DNA of 64,000 nt from Erythroxylum novogranatense (GCA_029891385.1 CM057228.1:18624309-18688308), one strand, 5' to 3'. Shown: positions 47,124 to 59,558, counted from the first letter of the stretch. The notes: generated from the sequence alone by a model not told the origin. Made by a program: numbers and translations.

Positions 47124-47645
47124 TGTTATAAACGTTTATAAAAGGTTCACACATGGTCTTAGGAAGAAGCCAGCGCAACAGTAGCAAGATTGCCTTATGC
47201 AGTAGGAAGAAGCCAGCACAGCAATAGCAGAATTGCCTTAGGAAGAAGCCAGTGCAGCAGTAGCATAATTGGTTTCTTATAGTTAGCATAATTGGTTTCT
47301 TATAGTTTTCGTTTTTATGTATTTATTTGACAGTTAATCAGTTGTTCATGTTCCTAGTTTTATGCAGTGTAGTTATCATGTTGTTTATGGACCCCTAAGT
47401 TGCAGGGGAAGTTGTTTTCTTCAGAACTATTTATTTGACCTTAGATGAATGGAAAAGCAGGTAGAAAAATTTCTCAAGTCTTTTGAGTACTTCGAACTCA
47501 AGAGGTCTTAGGTTCTCTCTGACGAGCCCAAAAAAAATAGCAACCATAGGTCGTAAAAGAAATAATCGTGTCATTTTTACATCCGAAAGTCCATAAACCC
47601 CCACCTCTAGACCCATAACCAGATCCATTGATAGGGATCATAACA
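47124..47645 (+). mobile_element. 3' LTR of the chromovirus, 522 bp
   Basis: It starts TGTTATAAACG after a purine-rich GGAGCGGGAGAG and ends CATAACA, so the termini are inverted (TGTTAT/ATAACA). The polyprotein frame, which encodes the chromodomain, reads on into the LTR to 47184. A ~38-bp repeat (AGGAAGAAGCCAGYGCARCA...) occurs three times at 47157-47260. A 24-bp duplication (AGCATAATTGGTTTCTTATAG) lies at about 47262-47306. The right flank is AAGAG (47646-47650). Confidence 0.9.
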
Positions 47646-47947
47646 AAGAGTTTCAAACCACCAGGAAAGATGAGCATGTTTCAAGACATGGGCGACAAAT
47701 ACAGAGTTTATTACACCTAGTTCCATGTGAAGAAACAACAAATAAACAAAAGAATACATCCTGCACATTCAAATGTTTTATTTGTTGAAGAATCGAAAAC
47801 CATGTACAACGAGCCTCACATAAGGAAATCAGGAGATAGATCTCACAGTACTGACGGTGGCACAAGCGGTTGTTCTTCAAGATGAACATAACCTATTACA
47901 AATCAAAGCATTCAACGACTGGCAGAAAAAGAATCAGTAACACATTA
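47646..47947 (-). other. 3' UTR / downstream flank of the quinone reductase gene
   Basis: 302 bp separate the stop codon from the chromovirus LTR. On the minus strand, AATAAA-type signals occur opposite TTTATT at about 47711 and 47777. The transposon therefore sits at, or just beyond, the polyadenylation region. Confidence 0.5.
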
Positions 47948-49827
47948 TCAAACCTTAGCAAGCCTCTTCACAATAGCGGCCATATATTTTCCCTGATGTT
48001 CTGCAAGTGCAAGCTCGGTTTCACTTGGCCCTCTTGTGCCATCACCAGCATAAACTCCGGCACCATAAGGAGAGCCCCCTCGAATAGAATCCATTTTGAA
48101 CATACCAGCTCCAAACGTGTACCCAACAGGAACAAATAGCATTCCATGGTGGGCTAATTGGGTAATTGCTGTCCATCTGCCCCAAATGAAAGAAAAACAG
48201 AGGATGGAGTAAGTGTATAGTGGCCATTCAGAAAGCCATTTCAATATAGCCTTTAATTAGAGATAATGTTATGAAAGTAGCTTATCCTTAATCTGACTGC
48301 ATGTCCTTTTAGCTCAATAAGTATATAGATCGTAGAAAATAAGTAGAATAATTTCCAACTGGTCTCACAACAAAGGATGAAGTGCAAAATTTCTGAAATG
48401 GTGGATAGAACCTATACATTTTTAGCTTTAAACAAGTCGAAAGCATCTTTCACACTTAAATACAGCTATGCGTGAACTCTTCATCAGAGCACTCAACAGC
48501 AACAAAGATCTAGCGAAGTAATCCCATATAGAATTTGCTATGCCCTAATCAAATACACCTGTAAGTGCTAAAACCTAGAAGGCTCAGGAGCTAATGTCCG
48601 AGCCATTTGTATCCCAGAACCACGTCAACTTCAGATATTATAGAATTCTTTCTTCTTCAGATTCATTTAACAATCAATTATTATTCCATACTTATTCTGG
48701 TAGCAATCCAAAACCTAGCCTGACTAAGAATGGGAATACAACAAACTGAAGAAATCAAAAAAACTCGCTTGTTATATAAAGAACTCTCAGGCAAAAACCG
48801 TCTTACCTAGAATTTCAACCAAACTAGCCCGATGGCAATATAATGCATAGATCAAAAAACAAATCTGTGTTCCAGATGTTTGGAATCACTCAAGTTGCCA
48901 TTTCATAGAGCAAAGCCATATTGTTGAACATATCTCAAAACCACTCGGAGGTAGCATAGATTCAAGCATGGACATATTCCATCACACCATAATTGCACAA
49001 AACATAATATACTCAAATTCCCGAAGCACAACGATAGTCGAATATTTAAAAAGCTTCCTCAATTTACTGTTATCATCTTCTATAATCAGGTCATCTTACG
49101 ACTAGCACTCACTACTGCCAATTTCCTCCAATCTTTAATCTATTGAATGATTCACTTCTAGTTAAGTCTACGGCAAGGCAAATGTTGCTCCCAATTACAT
49201 AAATTGTATGAAAACGTTGACCAATTCTAACAAACAAAATTCTTATCAAACCAAACAATCAAAATTCATCACATTAACAACTTACGCCGTCGTCTCTTGA
49301 CCGCCACCTTGCGTCCCCGTACTAACAAAGAATCCGGCGGGCTTCCCGGCGAGTTTTTGCTCTTTCCACAGCTGACCAGTCGAATCAAAAAACGCCTTCA
49401 TCTGCGCCGCCATTGAACCATACCTTGTCGGAAACCCAAACAACAACCCATCAGCCTCCGTCAGCTGCACCGCGCTGATCACCGGAATCTCCGCGTCCAT
49501 CGGTGGAGCCTTCATTTGCTCCAAGACGTCCGCCGTCAGCGTCTCCGGCACGCGGAAGAGCACGGCCTCCACTCCGTCGACGCCGTCCACTCCCTTCTTC
49601 ATCCTCTTCGCCAAACCCTCAACGTGTCCGTACATCGAGTAGAAAACTATGAATATCTTCAGCGCGGAAGGCGCGATCGATTCTGTCGCGGGGATGGTGG
49701 TGGCTGCGCTGTTAGTAGCGTGATCCTCGGCCCGGATCGGAGCTTCTCCAGGACGGCCAAGTGAGTCGTCGGAGATGACGACCGGCTGTTTCTTCTTGCT
49801 GGGGACGCAACCACCTCCTTTGCCCAT
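47948..49827 (-). CDS. FQR1-like: WrbA/FQR1-type NAD(P)H:quinone oxidoreductase, two exons
   Basis: The exons are 49827-49286 and 48176-47948 with a GT-AG intron of 1109 bp; the splice falls inside an Ala codon and gives 256 residues. Residues 1-52 form a basic, Ala/Ser-rich extension starting [13 protein letters not shown], a start known from plant members of this branch; the upstream in-frame Met at 49884 is less likely. The flavodoxin-like fold follows: [18 protein letters not shown] (FMN loop), [20 protein letters not shown] and [14 protein letters not shown], then [15 protein letters not shown]. The family transfers two electrons from NAD(P)H to quinones, avoiding semiquinone radicals. 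Cys7 plus the Lys cluster could aid membrane attachment (inference). All family motifs and splice sites are intact. Confidence 0.92.
48177..49285 (-). other. Intron of the quinone reductase gene
   Basis: The donor is GTAAGT at 49285-49280 and the acceptor CAG at 48179-48177 (minus strand). AT-rich; I see no nested element. Confidence 0.9.
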
Positions 49828-49957
49828 ATCAACCAAATCGATCCTTCCTCCCAATTCCAGGCAAGAACTGGGAACCCCAAACACTAGAAAAACTGTCGTT
49901 TTAAGCGCGGATCCGGTCTGAAGGACTGTACAATCGCCGGCCCGCGTATTGTTATTC

Positions 49958-49964
49958 TAATATA
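49958..49964 (-). promoter_or_regulatory. Possible TATA box of the quinone reductase gene
   Basis: The minus strand reads TATATTA about 130 bp upstream of the ATG. Position is plausible; the match is weak. Confidence 0.35.
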
Positions 49965-50049
49965 CTCTGGAGTGATTTTAGCTAAATTCACAATCGGATA
50001 TGTACGGCAGTTTGGTAGACTTGCAGGCGTTTGACTTTTGATTTACAGG

Positions 50050-50058
50050 CCACGTGTC
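50050..50058. promoter_or_regulatory. ABRE/G-box (CCACGTGTC) upstream of the quinone reductase gene
   Basis: A CACGTG core at 50051-50056, 224 bp upstream of the ATG; plant bZIP and bHLH factors bind this core. A further ACGACGTCGT palindrome follows at about 50076-50086. Confidence 0.5.
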
Positions 50059-50194
50059 GGCTCGATGATGTGGAAACGACGTCGTACTTTTTGTGCCGCC
50101 ATTTTTTGCACTTTATGGAATGTATGTGTACTATTACTATATAGTGGTCCGTTTATACCAGAAGGTTTGTTTGGTAAAATGACAAGTAAGACGA

Positions 50195-50204
50195 ATGACG
50201 TCAT
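50195..50204. promoter_or_regulatory. Perfect TGACGTCA (TGA/CRE-type bZIP site)
   Basis: ATGACGTCAT is a perfect palindrome about 370 bp upstream of the quinone reductase ATG. TGA-class bZIPs bind TGACG repeats in plant detoxification promoters; occupancy here is inference. Confidence 0.5.
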
Positions 50205-53200
50205 CCTCGTCTTTGTTTGACGTTGTAAATAATTTTATTATGTTGTATTTAAAATTACATGGATTTTTTGAATTCTAGTCGACCCAATTCATATCGGGTC
50301 GAATTTGAACTTCATTTCCCCTCCCTTTTGGGTTGGGTTGTCAATTGTGGACAGACCAATGCAAAAGTGCTATCTGAGAAGAAGTAGAAATCCAGACCTC
50401 AGCTTTGGATGTTTACATTGACCCATATTTTACACCGGTTGAATGAGATTGAGCTCAAGAATTTATTTACTACATACTTAATCAATTACGGATTGTACTA
50501 ATATTAAAAAAAAAATTGAACCAATAATGATGTGAAATCCTCCTTCAATTGCCAATGGATCCTCGTTGCCTCATAATTTCCATCCAAATTCATCTTGAGT
50601 AGGGAAATACCGTCACTTCTATCTATCTTAGCTCTCAAAATTACCATTGGACGATTGCCTTTTCTGTTTATTATCTTCCATCATGTTAGAAAACAAAACT
50701 TGATAACCTAACTAAAGGGAATATAATTTTTTCATGTTACTTTGCAATTTTTTTTAAATGCAAAATAATTATTAAAAAAAAAGAGTCTTGTTAATATTTC
50801 ATTGATTCTTTAAATCTTATTAAAGATTTAAGTACTTGTAATTATATTTTTTTTAACATTTTACAATTGCAAGAAAGTTACTCATTTATGAATATTAGCT
50901 GTTCTTACAAATTCCATATCATCAAAATAAATGAAGGAAATCATTTTTCATTTGTTTAAGTTCCTTATGTAATTAACAATTTGCTTTCAATTCATTTTCT
51001 AGCTTATTCGCAAACTAATTAAGAGGCTTACGTATGTTGTTTGATTATCGAAGCAGACCAGCAATCTTTTTTTGGTACACCATAAGGGAGAACCAAGCTT
51101 ATTGTCAAGGGAATGCAATCCCATGCATATTTGCGCGCAAAATAAAATACAATGTAGGAGGAGGGTTGTGCCACACCTGCTCACCATGGACGAAGCTTGA
51201 ACCCAGACGGACTAGTTGATCAGCTCATTGATTACCTTCACGCAGGACATATGTGGTAATATACCTTAAGCCATGTGCTAGAAAAGAGTGGATATCATAT
51301 ATCACATTGGCTAAGGCAATCTAACAATATAACCAAATAAGCATTGTGACCCGTGATAATAGAACAAGGGTATGATACTTTTCTATGGCTCAACCGATGG
51401 ATGGTTAATAACTGATAATTGTTAGTTAGCATATACAATTGCCACAATTTAGTCATTAAGCAAAATGAGTCATCTTGCCTTACGTATGGCTATGATTCTA
51501 TTCATGACATAAAAGTTTCCTAACAAATCCTGAGCCTGAGGTAGGGGCCGACCATCGAGAAATTCACTGATGTATCGATTGCGGCAAAGTTCATTTCATT
51601 TCACCCCAACTCTATGACTTCAGTCTTCTCCATAAAATTCCCATATAGCATGGACCACCATGAGAGACACAAAAGTACTTGGGACACGAAAAGGTGACCA
51701 TGAAACCAGTATCTTTTAGTTTAAGATCTAGAATACATCTGAGAGACCACTCTAGAAATCACCATACCATGCCCCCTTTAATGCCTGCGAGAATCCGTAC
51801 CTACACCATAAGGGTCCTCTCTTGTAGCTCAACACGTTTTCTTCGAAACACATAGGAAGTGTTTGTATTAATTAAAGTTGCAAGACTATTGTGTATCACT
51901 AATAAAAGATTAGCTTGTCTTAGTGGGTTACCATGTGCTAAAGTTAATAGAAGGATGAGGCAATTGACAGAAGTAAAGAAAAGACAGCTTTGAAGTACGT
52001 AAAAAGATCGTGAAGATCATCAAAAATAGAAGCAATCGTGACTGTTTAGGACACATATCCCACTAGTTTACATCCACAAGCCACGTCTCGTACGGTCTGT
52101 TATGGTTAATCATAAACTAGAAGAATAGAATAAAAGGGTTTTACTGAAAGATTAGAATCTTTGATTATTATAAGCTAATTAAGGTCTCCAGAAGATACAA
52201 ACTTAGCTGTTGGCGAGATTTCTTGCTTTTTACGTATTGGGGGGAATATAATGATTTTCACTTTAGGTTTGTGTATGTGGACTTGTAACTTTTAATAGGC
52301 CAGTGACGAGTTTAGGAAGGACTATCTTTCAGTGACAAAGTGGTAAAGCCTCTATTTCTTATCAACTTGCTTTTTAAGCATTTGACCCTCGTTTTAATAA
52401 CCAATGACTAAGTTGTTTATGAGACTGTAACACTGGTATTGGCTCCATATCCATAGTATTTGTGGTACGATTCCCGTATTGAAAATTCTTCATATTATAT
52501 CATAAAGATCTTTTTCAAAAACTTTCAATACTACGTTTCTTCTTCACTAGTTACTTGATTCTTGTTCAATACAACACTCTTAAAAACCATATTGGCTGCC
52601 AAGCTTTGCCTGCTGATTGGTCGGTAGTTCAATTGATGTGCAGGCTAATGTCTAGCACATTGATTTTAGAGCCTAATAAAATACAATGCAAGTCATAACT
52701 AACCCAGTTACGGGCCTAATTTAAGGCGGAATTCAAGGGTTGTTGAAATCTAAAATTATTAAATCTAGAGGGTAACTTTTGTAGTTTTTTGTTTATACTA
52801 CTAACTTGACGTAATAAAACTTGGCACGAACTTAAAGGAGAAAGCGTGAAACATTTTGGTGTGGAAGGAGGGAAACATGGATGGAGACTGTGTGTGGCAT
52901 GTACAGCACAAACAAAATTGACTTGAAGGGAACGATTATACCCTCATATGGGTACGTGCTACTCAAAATCTAGTGGCAATCCACGTCCCTAGTATGCAGT
53001 TTCATTTTCGTATGGAAGAAGTTGCTGGTTTTTAATCATATTAGCTCCCTACTCTATATCTTTTATGTGGATGAGAGGGTAGACGGGAAACAAGAGCTGC
53101 TGGTGTCGGGATAATGATGACACCATTAATTTAAACTTAAAGCGGCCTGATAGTTTTGATTTGTTTTTGGTTAAAACAAAACCTTATTGTTATTGAAATA

Positions 53201-56200
53201 TATAAACAAGTCCAAGAAAAAGCAAGCTAAAGGGAATCAGTACCACACCATGCGCATATCAAAAGAGTAGGGCACAATTTACTTAAGCTGTCTGCTTAAG
53301 AGAGAATCTATCTCTTCTCTCTCTATATCAAATGTTGAATCTCTCTCAAGTTTCATCCTTATCCTTTCTTACCACTCAATATATTATAAGAAAAATAATT
53401 AATTAAACATCAACAATTATGGTTGGAAATGTCCATCCCGCCCCTTAAAGTGGTTAGAGGTCATGGGTTTGAGTACCCTATTAAGTTCTTGAAACTCTCT
53501 AAAGAACTCACTTTGTAATTGATTGAACCCTGTCAAAAAATGCACCATTTAACCTTCCAGAGCACCTTCTCTTCTTATATTAGAAGTAATCCCCTCTTCT
53601 CCTCTCAGTTTATATATAATTCCTATGATAGGTGTCACACATTGATTCAAGTGGTCCAAATTATCGCTGTCAAAAAAACTCTTCCATGATTGATAGAGCT
53701 ATTGCCGTGTGTAACAAGTGCTAAACACCCCTTACTCCAATCTCAACTGTTCCCCAGTTAAAGAATATGCATTTTATCCACTTCTATCCTGATTTGTATT
53801 TGCAAAACTTGACGTAAAGGAAGTAGCAGACATGTTTAGACTGACTTGTAGATTTTGAAGCGTGTATGAAGTCATACAGATAAGGTATACAGAGTAGATC
53901 AAATGAATGGAGACCTTTGGCACCCTCTTATCTTCCTTTTCAGCTTAGCCTGCTATTTCCTCACAAAGCTTTGAAGTCCTTTAATCTTCTGTAGTTTTGG
54001 TTTTGCCAATTGAATGCGTAAAACAAATAATTCCTACGCATGCATAGTATTAGAAGCAAACTGAAGGACGTGTAAAAAGATACTACCAAACTATATCTTT
54101 GTTTGATAAGTACCCAGTTTATCAATTCCAAAAATCTAACAAAGGGAAAAAGATTTTTACATATTAATTTCTGGGTGAATTTTTTTATAAGAATTTTTTA
54201 AATAACTTACGAACTCATATATAATTACTATTTTAGGACATACATTGATCTTGATATTATACAATAATTAGAAATTATGTAAATAAATCACTTAATAAAT
54301 TAATAACTCAAAAGTAAACAACAAATTTAAAGTAATCTATCAACAATAAATTATGACATGAAGTGAATAAAAAATACTAGTTAGTATGAGTAATGAAACA
54401 AATAACTAAGTGAGCAAACATATCTTTATTTGTCCATTTTAATTTTAATTCTGAGAAATCAATTATTAATATAATATAAACTAACCAAGGAAAAGTGGTT
54501 TTGTTTCATTGAAGACTACATTGGAAAAGGAAACCATGAGCTCGAATACCTCATTATTAGTCTGATATTGATTCGTGAACAACTTGGCATAGTTATGAGG
54601 TTAATTGAAGTGAAGTGACGAGGTTTATGTGCCCGTTTACCAACTAGCTAACCCTAAAGTACAAGGAACGTGGAGGTTAAAATATGGCGGCTACCGTTAA
54701 AAGTGAAACGTGAACCCAAGAAAGGCAGTGATTGGAGGGCAGGGTCTTGAAAAACTGGGAGAGTTACACGTGGATGGATAAACTACGTGGTCCCCCCGTG
54801 TTTTTGGGGGAGTTGACACGCGTTAAAGTGTTTGGTTGCGACCCATGTGCACTTTACTTAGCCAACTTGCCTTTGTTTGTCACTCCAATTCTCATTTTCT
54901 TTGGACTTTGGCTCGAGCCAGCCATTTAGCCCTAGAGAATAGCTACAGGAGTAGGTGTCGACGGGAGTGATTGTGAACCAGTAGAAATACTCTTCTTTTT
55001 TCTTCGTTGCTTTAGGAAATCTTGTGCGGAATAAAATTTTAGGAATTATGTATTTTAATTAACCAACTAAAGTGTTATTCAATCCAATTCAGCAATAACA
55101 AATTCATGTATTGTACCACATCTGCATCAAATTCAAATCAATTTGGAAGTTCAAAATTAAGATGTAAAAAATTGAAGAATGTGTCAAATAGATCATTCTT
55201 TAAAAAATGAATGAACAATCTTATAATACATATTTTAAAATTTTATTAAGATGTAAAAAAGATTCATTAATTAGTATTTTTAAAACATATACATGTACAA
55301 ATTTTCGGTTGAGAAAAGTCAAAGCAGTTGGGTTCAATAGAAGAATTTGTTAGGTCACAGACACAGACTATAAGCTTTAACAGAGAGACTTCTAGAAAGT
55401 GTCTAAAAACCTTCCCCCTTCATTTACTACAAGTTATATAGTATATCGTAAGTTTTAGTGTCTAATAGTGATATTAACATGTGATTCATTCATCCCACCC
55501 ACACAACCTGTAGCCAATAGAAGATCGATAGATGCATTGCGAAGTACATATCATCTCTGATGATGTTGACATGATGTTTTCCAAGTGTAACCTAGAGTGT
55601 GATTCCGTTAAAAGACAATTCCCCAAGAGAGAAAAAGTTTGGAGAGCAATCAAATGGTCACAGAAATCATCTATCCAACCCACAAAACATATGCAAAGTA
55701 TGTAGAAGAAAGAAAGAAAGAAAACAACCCCACTTCCAATTGATCATCGAAAAGGACGAACAATCATTTAGCGTTGGAAAAAATACGCGTACTAGCTATC
55801 TCCTTTGGAGGATTATCTACTGCTTCTCCCGCCAAAGCCAAACTGATGGGGTATACTTAAAAAACTTTTATTTCTTATAATGTTTGCTTGTTGGGATGTT
55901 TCAGAAGATGTCAGTTGATAGTGGCAGGAGCAGGAAGGAACTAGACCATAAGCTTTCCGGAAATCTATTCCATTGGTCCCTGCCTTGAAGTAAGTTAAGC
56001 TACTAAGTACTAACCCCTGACATTAAAAATATCTTCAAAGTGATTGTTCTGCAGCAAAATTCTTGCCTTGTGAATTTCTTTTCTTCTTACCTATATATTA
56101 TTTGTCTAGTTGTCTACTGAGTCATTATGAAGGGATTTTTTCCTTGGAAAGGAGAAAGTGGGCGTGCTTTTCTTGTCTCCACTTGAATATTCCGGGAAAG

Positions 56201-57900
56201 TAGGGTCAAGCCAATGCAACTCATCTTTTTACCATCTTGTCACTGTCTTCATGTTGCATTTTAGCTGCTGAAAGAAGGGGGTAGAAAGTGACCTAATCGA
56301 TGAGAGAGCTAGTAGTGTCCCTGTTCCCTCATTGAATTGACACATCAGCCAGAGTTTTCCGCTATAGTTCATTTGTTATTCTTATTCTACTTGAATTAGA
56401 AACATAGATAAAAAGGTATATAGAGGGCTAAAATTAAGAAGGTAACGTTACTCGGAGAAGATAAAGAGTAGTGAACAAATATAAAGAAAGCACAATAATG
56501 TTAACATTTGGTGAGACTCCTCTCTATATATGTTTGGTGTATCACAGCATAAAAAATGGCTAGTTGAAAAGAAACAGCAGGTAAACAACAAGAAGGAGAA
56601 TACCCTTGAAGTCTCTTCATTTAATGTGTATTTGCTTACTTTAATCAGTTTAAGAAAATGAACTAATCAAGATGCATGTAATTAAGCATCGCTTGATTGT
56701 GCACATATATATATTGTATACTTTGTTTTGGCTAAATACTTCTTTTAAATGCTCATTTTTTACACAAGTTTTGCTGACTCTATTTTAACCTTGTCTATTG
56801 TTTAATGTGTGAATTGACTTCAGTAATCCCCACCCACTTATGTTTTCGATAACAAAACATCTACTTATCCATTTGATTTGAGTAAACAAAGGGGTGGACG
56901 TGGAACAAAACGTAACTAGTGGGGTATTAATTAGTAATTACTCCTGTCTCAAAATAAGGACAACTAAGTGATTAACCATACGTCAAGGATGACGACATCT
57001 ACTAGTGATGGTCAGACATACAAAGTTGTGTATAACTTTATTCATTTTAAAAATTTATATTGAAATTCCTAAAAAATGAAATCACAAATTGTTTAACGTG
57101 AGTAAGAGTAATATTAATTATATAATATTTTTATTTAGAATAAATTTAAAATATTGTAAGATATTTTTTATATAATATTATTTGAATTAAATATAAAATT
57201 TTAAATATTGTGTTGTTGAGTCGTCACCAACCAACCAACCAAAGGCTGAATTGGAAATTTTCACATCTCGAGCCACGCATTGTCTTAGAAGCCAAAGCTA
57301 AAAGCTAGTGGAAGAGTATGGCTTGGCTAGGTAAAGGCATAGTAGGAGGAGGAGGAGAATACAACCCAATCGGACAACAAAAGCGACTTGCGTGTCCAAA
57401 TCCAGAGGCCAATCGTACTTTTATAGTTTATTACCTTCGAGGTGGTCAGTGTCTGGCCCTAAGTTTGGGATCCCAAAACCTTCATGAAATTACAAGATGG
57501 TGTCTGTGTGTTTTATTTTGGTTCACACACACTGAGAATTCATTAGTTGCCCATTCAGTATTTTATTTTATCTAATCACCTAACTAGGAAAGCCTAACTA
57601 TTCCTACTCCCCTAGCAGCAAGGACTAGAAACTAGAAAGACTGGGCCCTCATTAAATAAATTAATATTTACATCAATCTTTTAGTTATGTTATCCGCCTG
57701 ATTATTGCAATTTAAACAAATTTGTGCCATGGAATTAATGGTGAGTCTAGTACGTAAACTTTTATGATAAAATGTTCTAGAAGTTTATAGGATGTTTTTT
57801 TCTTTTACATAATGAATGGCATTTTCGAAATTCTCACAAATATGAGGTCCTTACGTCGGTGAAAAAAAAAAAGTCACGGTAACGCAAAAGCGCCCTCGAC
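50205..57900. other. Intergenic region between the two host genes
   Basis: 7.7 kb without a gene I can support. Frames at 54732-54929, 55599-55880 and 57318-57575 lack family motifs and plausible splice context. There is a short inverted repeat TCGACCC...GGGTCGA at 50279-50302, A/T tracts, a GAAA run near 55708-55726, and a possible SINE-like fragment at 53436-53560. No LTR pair or long TIR was noticed. Confidence 0.5.
53436..53560 (+). repeat. Possible tRNA-related SINE-like fragment
   Basis: AGTGGTTAGAGGTCATGGGT followed by TTGAGTACCC resembles a pol III B-box context (GGGTTTGAGTACC versus GGTTCGANTCC). It ends in a short A run (CAAAAAATG). The A box is not clear and no TSD was found. Confidence 0.2.
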
Positions 57901-57915
57901 TCTTACTCAACCCCC

Positions 57916-57925
57916 TTATATAAAT
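57916..57925 (+). promoter_or_regulatory. TATA box of the HD-Zip gene
   Basis: TTATATAAAT lies about 125 bp upstream of the ATG and is followed by a CT-rich leader (CTCTCAGTCTCTCTCAG), a usual plant core-promoter arrangement. Confidence 0.65.
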
Positions 57926-58044
57926 CAGCCGCGTGTTCCTTTTGAGCACTCTCAGTCTCTCTCAGTGCTTGTAACAAGAATATAACAACACTCATCTGAT
58001 TGCAGCACAGAGAACGAAAGCAAAAGTGGGGGGGCTAATTGAAG

Positions 58045-59403
58045 ATGAGTTGCGAAGCTGATGATCATATGGTGCTCATATCACAGATGTACCCTGGATT
58101 TTACACTAAAATGATTCCACAACAAGGTCAGCCGCTACACTTCACTTGCTTACTCTTTGCATGTTAATCCACATGTCGTTAACCTTCAACTTTGGCTGAT
58201 ACAGGTGAATCTAAGCCTCGACGGCGACGAAAGAAGAATAAAGGTGGTGATGACGGAATTTCCGGGATGAAGAAGAGGAAGCTCACTGCAGAGCAACTGA
58301 ACCTTCTCGAGATGAATTTTGGCAGTGAACATAAACTAGAGTCTGAGAGAAAGGACAAGCTGGCGTCTGAGCTCGGACTCGATCCTCGTCAAGTCGCAGT
58401 GTGGTTCCAGAACCGAAGGGCTCGTTGGAAGAACAAGAAGCTAGAGGAAGAGTATACTAAATTGAAGTCTGCCCATGAACATATTGTCGTTGAAAAATGT
58501 CGTCTTGAATCTGAGGTTGGTATCTTCAAGCTCCTCTTAGCTCTGGTTTTAAGTTTTAGTCCTCAAAACCTCAGGCTTTCTCTTTTACAGAGTGTTTCGT
58601 TGCATTCATTACTTTTTCTCTCCATCTGGCTTGTTTTCAGATTCTAAACAGCAAAACAACCAAGGATTTAGAGAGTTATTTTGGTTTTGACAATTTGTCT
58701 TCTGTTTCTGGGGAGCCAAACAAGAAGTGCTATTCTGTTCTGTCCCACATGTACACTTAAGCCAAGCCCTTCTTATTTCTATAAAGTAATATTATAGTGC
58801 CGCTTAATTCCGCAATTTATGACCATCTACTTCATTATGTTCCCTAAGCAAGAAAATAGAAAAGCTAGTATGTCTTTCCTTAGTTTTAATAATGATTAAA
58901 AGACCCACCATCTTTTGTATGTGCATGAGTTCTAGACTTTGAAGTAAAAGCATGGATCGATAAAGACTTTGAGGAAACAGAACTAAAAAGGCCGAATAAT
59001 CATGAAGTATGCAAACTTGACTAGGAACAGAATACTGCCGCCTGGGAAATTCAGTTGAAAAGGGGAAAACAAAAATATCTACTAAACCTTAGTTTCAAGC
59101 AACAAATATCCTGATTGGGCTCCTTTTTGGGCCTAAGTACAACATAATTAAAATTTTCTATTATTCTCATAACAAATTTTGGACTCTCAGGTTTTGAAGC
59201 TGAAAGAGCAACTGTCTGAAAGAGACAAACAAATCCAACAGCTTTCAGAACGAACAGAAGGAGGTCCGACTAATAGTCCAAGTTCAACGCTCTCAATGGA
59301 AGTCATTGAGCCACCATTTTTTATGGAGTTTGGGATGGAAGGCCTGGGATGGCCTGAAAACAGTTATGTTCAAGGTCTGGAATGGGTTAATCTATATGTG
59401 TAA
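58045..59403 (+). CDS. ATHB40-like: Class I HD-Zip transcription factor (HB21/HB40/HB53 type), three exons
   Basis: The exons are 58045-58126, 58205-58515 and 59191-59403 with GT-AG introns of 78 and 675 bp, giving 201 residues. [18 protein letters not shown] at the N-terminus is the signature of this subclade. A basic stretch PRRRRKKNK (32-40) precedes the homeodomain (about 49-105), whose recognition helix [16 protein letters not shown] is intact. A leucine zipper runs from there, with heptad positions Leu107, Leu114, Ile121, Leu128, Leu135 and Leu149. The C-terminus [15 protein letters not shown] is aromatic-rich and acidic, as in activators of this class. Family members bind CAATNATTG as dimers in the nucleus; in Arabidopsis this trio acts with BRC1 in bud dormancy and ABA accumulation. 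Orthology is inferred from motifs. Confidence 0.95.
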
Positions 59404-59552
59404 TTGAAAACCTAATGTAGGGTATGTAGATAGCTAGTTGCCAATCTAATGTAAATTTTCTCTAATTAGCGATATCGAGTGTGCTAGAAATTGGACGTGT
59501 CAATAACTATGTTTTTAGCTAGTAAATTTTGTTACGCTTAACAAAACTAAGC

Positions 59553-59558
59553 AATAAA
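59553..59558 (+). terminator. Possible polyadenylation signal (AATAAA) of the HD-Zip gene
   Basis: It lies 150 bp after the stop codon, in an AT-rich 3' flank. Confidence 0.45.

Noticed and set aside
49516..49764. Plus-strand frame opposite quinone reductase exon 1
   Set aside because: Shadow of the GC-richer real exon on the other strand.
50279..50302. TCGACCC...GGGTCGA inverted repeat considered as a transposon end
   Set aside because: No partner terminus or TSD was found; the arms are only 7 bp.
52330..52430. Possible tRNA or tRNA-derived sequence (GTGGTAAAGCC...TTTGACCCTC)
   Set aside because: No cloverleaf could be drawn by eye; the anticodon arm and T-loop consensus are missing.
54732..54929. 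65-codon plus frame with a hydrophobic C-terminus
   Set aside because: No family signature and no supporting splice or promoter context; it could easily arise by chance.
55599..55880. 93-codon plus frame with two Cys and Lys/Arg-rich part
   Set aside because: The Cys spacing does not form a known zinc motif, and the surroundings are non-coding and AT-rich.
57318..57575. 85-codon plus frame upstream of the HD-Zip gene
   Set aside because: It lies in the promoter region and lacks recognisable motifs; an upstream gene is not supported.
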